A stretch of DNA of 64,000 nt from UBA1724 sp051884615 (GTDB taxonomy: Bacteria; Verrucomicrobiota; Lentisphaeria; Oligosphaerales; Oligosphaeraceae), in contig JBJEVT010000018.1 in the NCBI GenBank assembly GCA_051884615.1, positions 1-64,000 on the forward strand, written 5' to 3'. A program made the translations under genes and the position numbers. How positions within the stretch are numbered: the first letter of the stretch is position 1; each line of letters opens with the position of its first letter. Of the stretch, positions 62,810 through 64,000 are shown piece by piece. Under the pieces are notes generated by a model. It worked only from the letters and a program-made list of their open reading frames with translations. It was not told the DNA's origin and ran no database searches.

Positions 62810-64000
62810 GGGAGGGGGTTTGGCGGGGTTCGGGTGTCCAGGATCTGTGGGGTGGAAATCAGGAGGGATTCCCCTGTGGCGCAGAGGACCAGGAGGCCGG
62901 TCAGGCGCTGGTCTTGCCGGAGGAGTCCGGCGGGGCGGCAATGGAGCCAGAGGCGGGGGGCGCCTGCCTCCCGGAGGGATTGGAGGGAGGTGCGGGGCAG
63001 TCCGCTTTCCTCCAGCAGGAGGGGGGTGACGCCCCGGCGCAGGGCGTCGATGGCGGCGGCCCGTCCCGCCTCCCCCGCGCCCAGGATGACCAGGGGGACA
63101 TGGGGACCGGGACGCGCCAGGGAGTCCAGCCGCAGGGAAATTCCCGGGCTCTCCGGGGACGGCGGGGTCTCCGGGGGCATGGGGAGCCACTGGGTCCCCG
63201 GCGCGGGCGCCGGGGGGCGTTCCGCGGTCAGAAATTGCCGGGCGGGGGGGACGTGGAGGGAGGTGGCCTGGAGGAGGATGGGGAGGCAGGGATGCTCCCA
63301 GGAGAAGAGGGTGGTCTGGAGGGTGGGGAGGGAGAAGGAGTGGGGGACGCCGGGAATCTCCAGGACGCTCCAGGAGGCGCCCTCCCGGGTGCCCTCGTGC
63401 CAGAGGCTCATGCGGAGGGAGGAATCCGCCTCCAGACGGGCTGCCAGATCGTCCTCCCGCAGGGTGACGGTGCATTGGCAATGGCAGAGGGGCAGGGTCT
63501 CCCCGTCCCGCTGCGCGGGCGTCAGCGAGACCTCCTGGAGGATGGCTCCCGCGGGGTCCTGGCGGGCGCTCCCCAGCAGATTCCAATGCAGGCGGCAGGG
63601 AGCCATGCCGGAGGAGCGCCGCAGAAGATGGGCCTGGTGAAAGAGATTCTGCCCCCGGGTGGTGTCCACCACGGCCTTGGCGGCGATGGCGAAGAAGCCC
63701 CGCTCCCCCAGGAAAATCCAGCCGGCGATGCGCCGGGTGGCGGCATCCCGGACGGGCTTGACGGGGTAGGCGCCGAAAATCAGATGAACCCCCGTCTCCT
63801 CCAGGGATTGGCGCAGCGCCGCCTGGCAATGGGGGGCGGAGGAAAAACTCCCCAGCTCCGGAAAGCCCTTCTGCACCTCCCGGTCCAGGACTCCCGCGCA
63901 GTCGGTGCCCAGGGCGGTGTCCTCGCACACCATCACCACCCGGCGCCGGGCGCGCCGCAGCCGGGGCGCCAGACTGCATCCGGGAAGGGTGCCGCCCACC
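62806..64000 (-). CDS. FAD-dependent oxidoreductase-like protein, cut by window edge
   Basis: At least 398 residues; the N-terminus lies beyond the window. The visible part starts inside a first dinucleotide-binding fold (GGTLPGCSLAPRL ending VVMVCED), as in FAD-dependent oxidoreductases of the FAD_oxidored type, with VVDTTRGQNLF later. A second GAGEAG-type segment (VILGAGEAGRAAAIDALRRG) lies near the C-terminus, which is unusual in that family. Substrate unknown. The overlap with kdsB (ATGA) suggests it is the head, or near the head, of the Kdo/LPS run, with no obvious role in that pathway. Confidence 0.7.
   Translation of the reverse strand, partial: VGGTLPGCSLAPRLRRARRRVVMVCEDTALGTDCAGVLDREVQKGFPELGSFSSAPHCQAALRQSLEETGVHLIFGAYPVKPVRDAATRRIAGWIFLGERGFFAIAAKAVVDTTRGQNLFHQAHLLRRSSGMAPCRLHWNLLGSARQDPAGAILQEVSLTPAQRDGETLPLCHCQCTVTLREDDLAARLEADSSLRMSLWHEGTREGASWSVLEIPGVPHSFSLPTLQTTLFSWEHPCLPILLQATSLHVPPARQFLTAERPPAPAPGTQWLPMPPETPPSPESPGISLRLDSLARPGPHVPLVILGAGEAGRAAAIDALRRGVTPLLLEESGLPRTSLQSLREAGAPRLWLHCRPAGLLRQDQRLTGLLVLCATGESLLISTPQILDTRTPPNPLP

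Overview
The window is a GC-rich bacterial chromosome segment that reads like a member of the phylum Lentisphaerota (PVC superphylum; Victivallis/Oligosphaera-like). The main clue is a set of prepilin-like genes with the N-terminal signature TLIELLVVIAIIAILAA followed by LLPALSKAREKA and a C-terminal DGHVE motif, a family greatly expanded in Lentisphaerota. Other clues are a PVC-type pilM/pilO/secretin locus resembling Amuc_1101-Amuc_1098 of Akkermansia, Gram-negative Kdo and LPS-export genes, and genes for polysaccharide breakdown. The phylum call rests on recognised protein families; no 16S gene is present. No tRNA, rRNA, CRISPR array, transposase or integrase was seen.

Layout. 1-5.0 kb (- strand): an array of prepilin-like genes (one cut by the window edge, a near-identical pair, and one more) interrupted by an NhaC-type Na+/H+ antiporter; three of the four prepilin-like genes have matched TTGAT(A/T)-16/17-TATAAT-like promoters. 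5.0-10.6 kb (-): a house-keeping run of rnr, a membrane protein, a dapF-like gene, nfo and a UxuB-like SDR. 10.9-16.3 kb: rpsD (-), then bioF-bioG-bioC (+) with overlapping ends, then guaB. 16.4-25.1 kb (+): a four-gene envelope complex, namely a PilM-PilN fusion, a PilO/Amuc_1100-like protein, a zinc-ribbon/EF-hand protein and a very large secretin, with promoter and terminator visible. 25.3-25.6 kb: duplicated intergenic repeat. 25.7-29.0 kb (-): phosphoesterase-queF-MFS transporter. 29.2-30.2 kb (+): a small kinase. 30.2-34.7 kb (-): two secreted proteins, one a lipase-like hydrolase, that share a C-terminal module. 35.3-41.2 kb (+): mutarotase-DedA-rmuC-GH42-like, mostly overlapping. 41.5-50.9 kb (-): glycosyltransferase, typA, accA, L,D-transpeptidase and the 4-base-overlapping set folP-cdaA-cdaR-miaA. 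51.4-56.9 kb (-): a four-gene carbohydrate module (prepilin-like, CBM9/DUF4091 protein, an uncharacterised protein that may be an alpha-barrel glycosidase, prepilin-like). 57.6-64.0 kb (-): FAD oxidoreductase (cut by the window edge)-kdsB-kdsA-kdsC-lptC-lptA-lptB-hpf-dCMP deaminase, i.e. CMP-Kdo synthesis plus LPS transport.

Most striking observations. The 51.4-56.9 kb module is flanked by two same-orientation copies of a CTAG-rich intergenic repeat (about 51.2 and 57.4 kb). Three proteins of the secretin locus carry Gly/Met-rich tracts and the secretin has a 24-Asp run built from a 12-bp repeat. The DapF-like protein has Ser in place of both catalytic Cys. The CdaA-like protein has lost the usual DGA and RHR motifs. 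Two neighbouring secreted proteins share a previously unnamed C-terminal module with an EF-hand-like loop.
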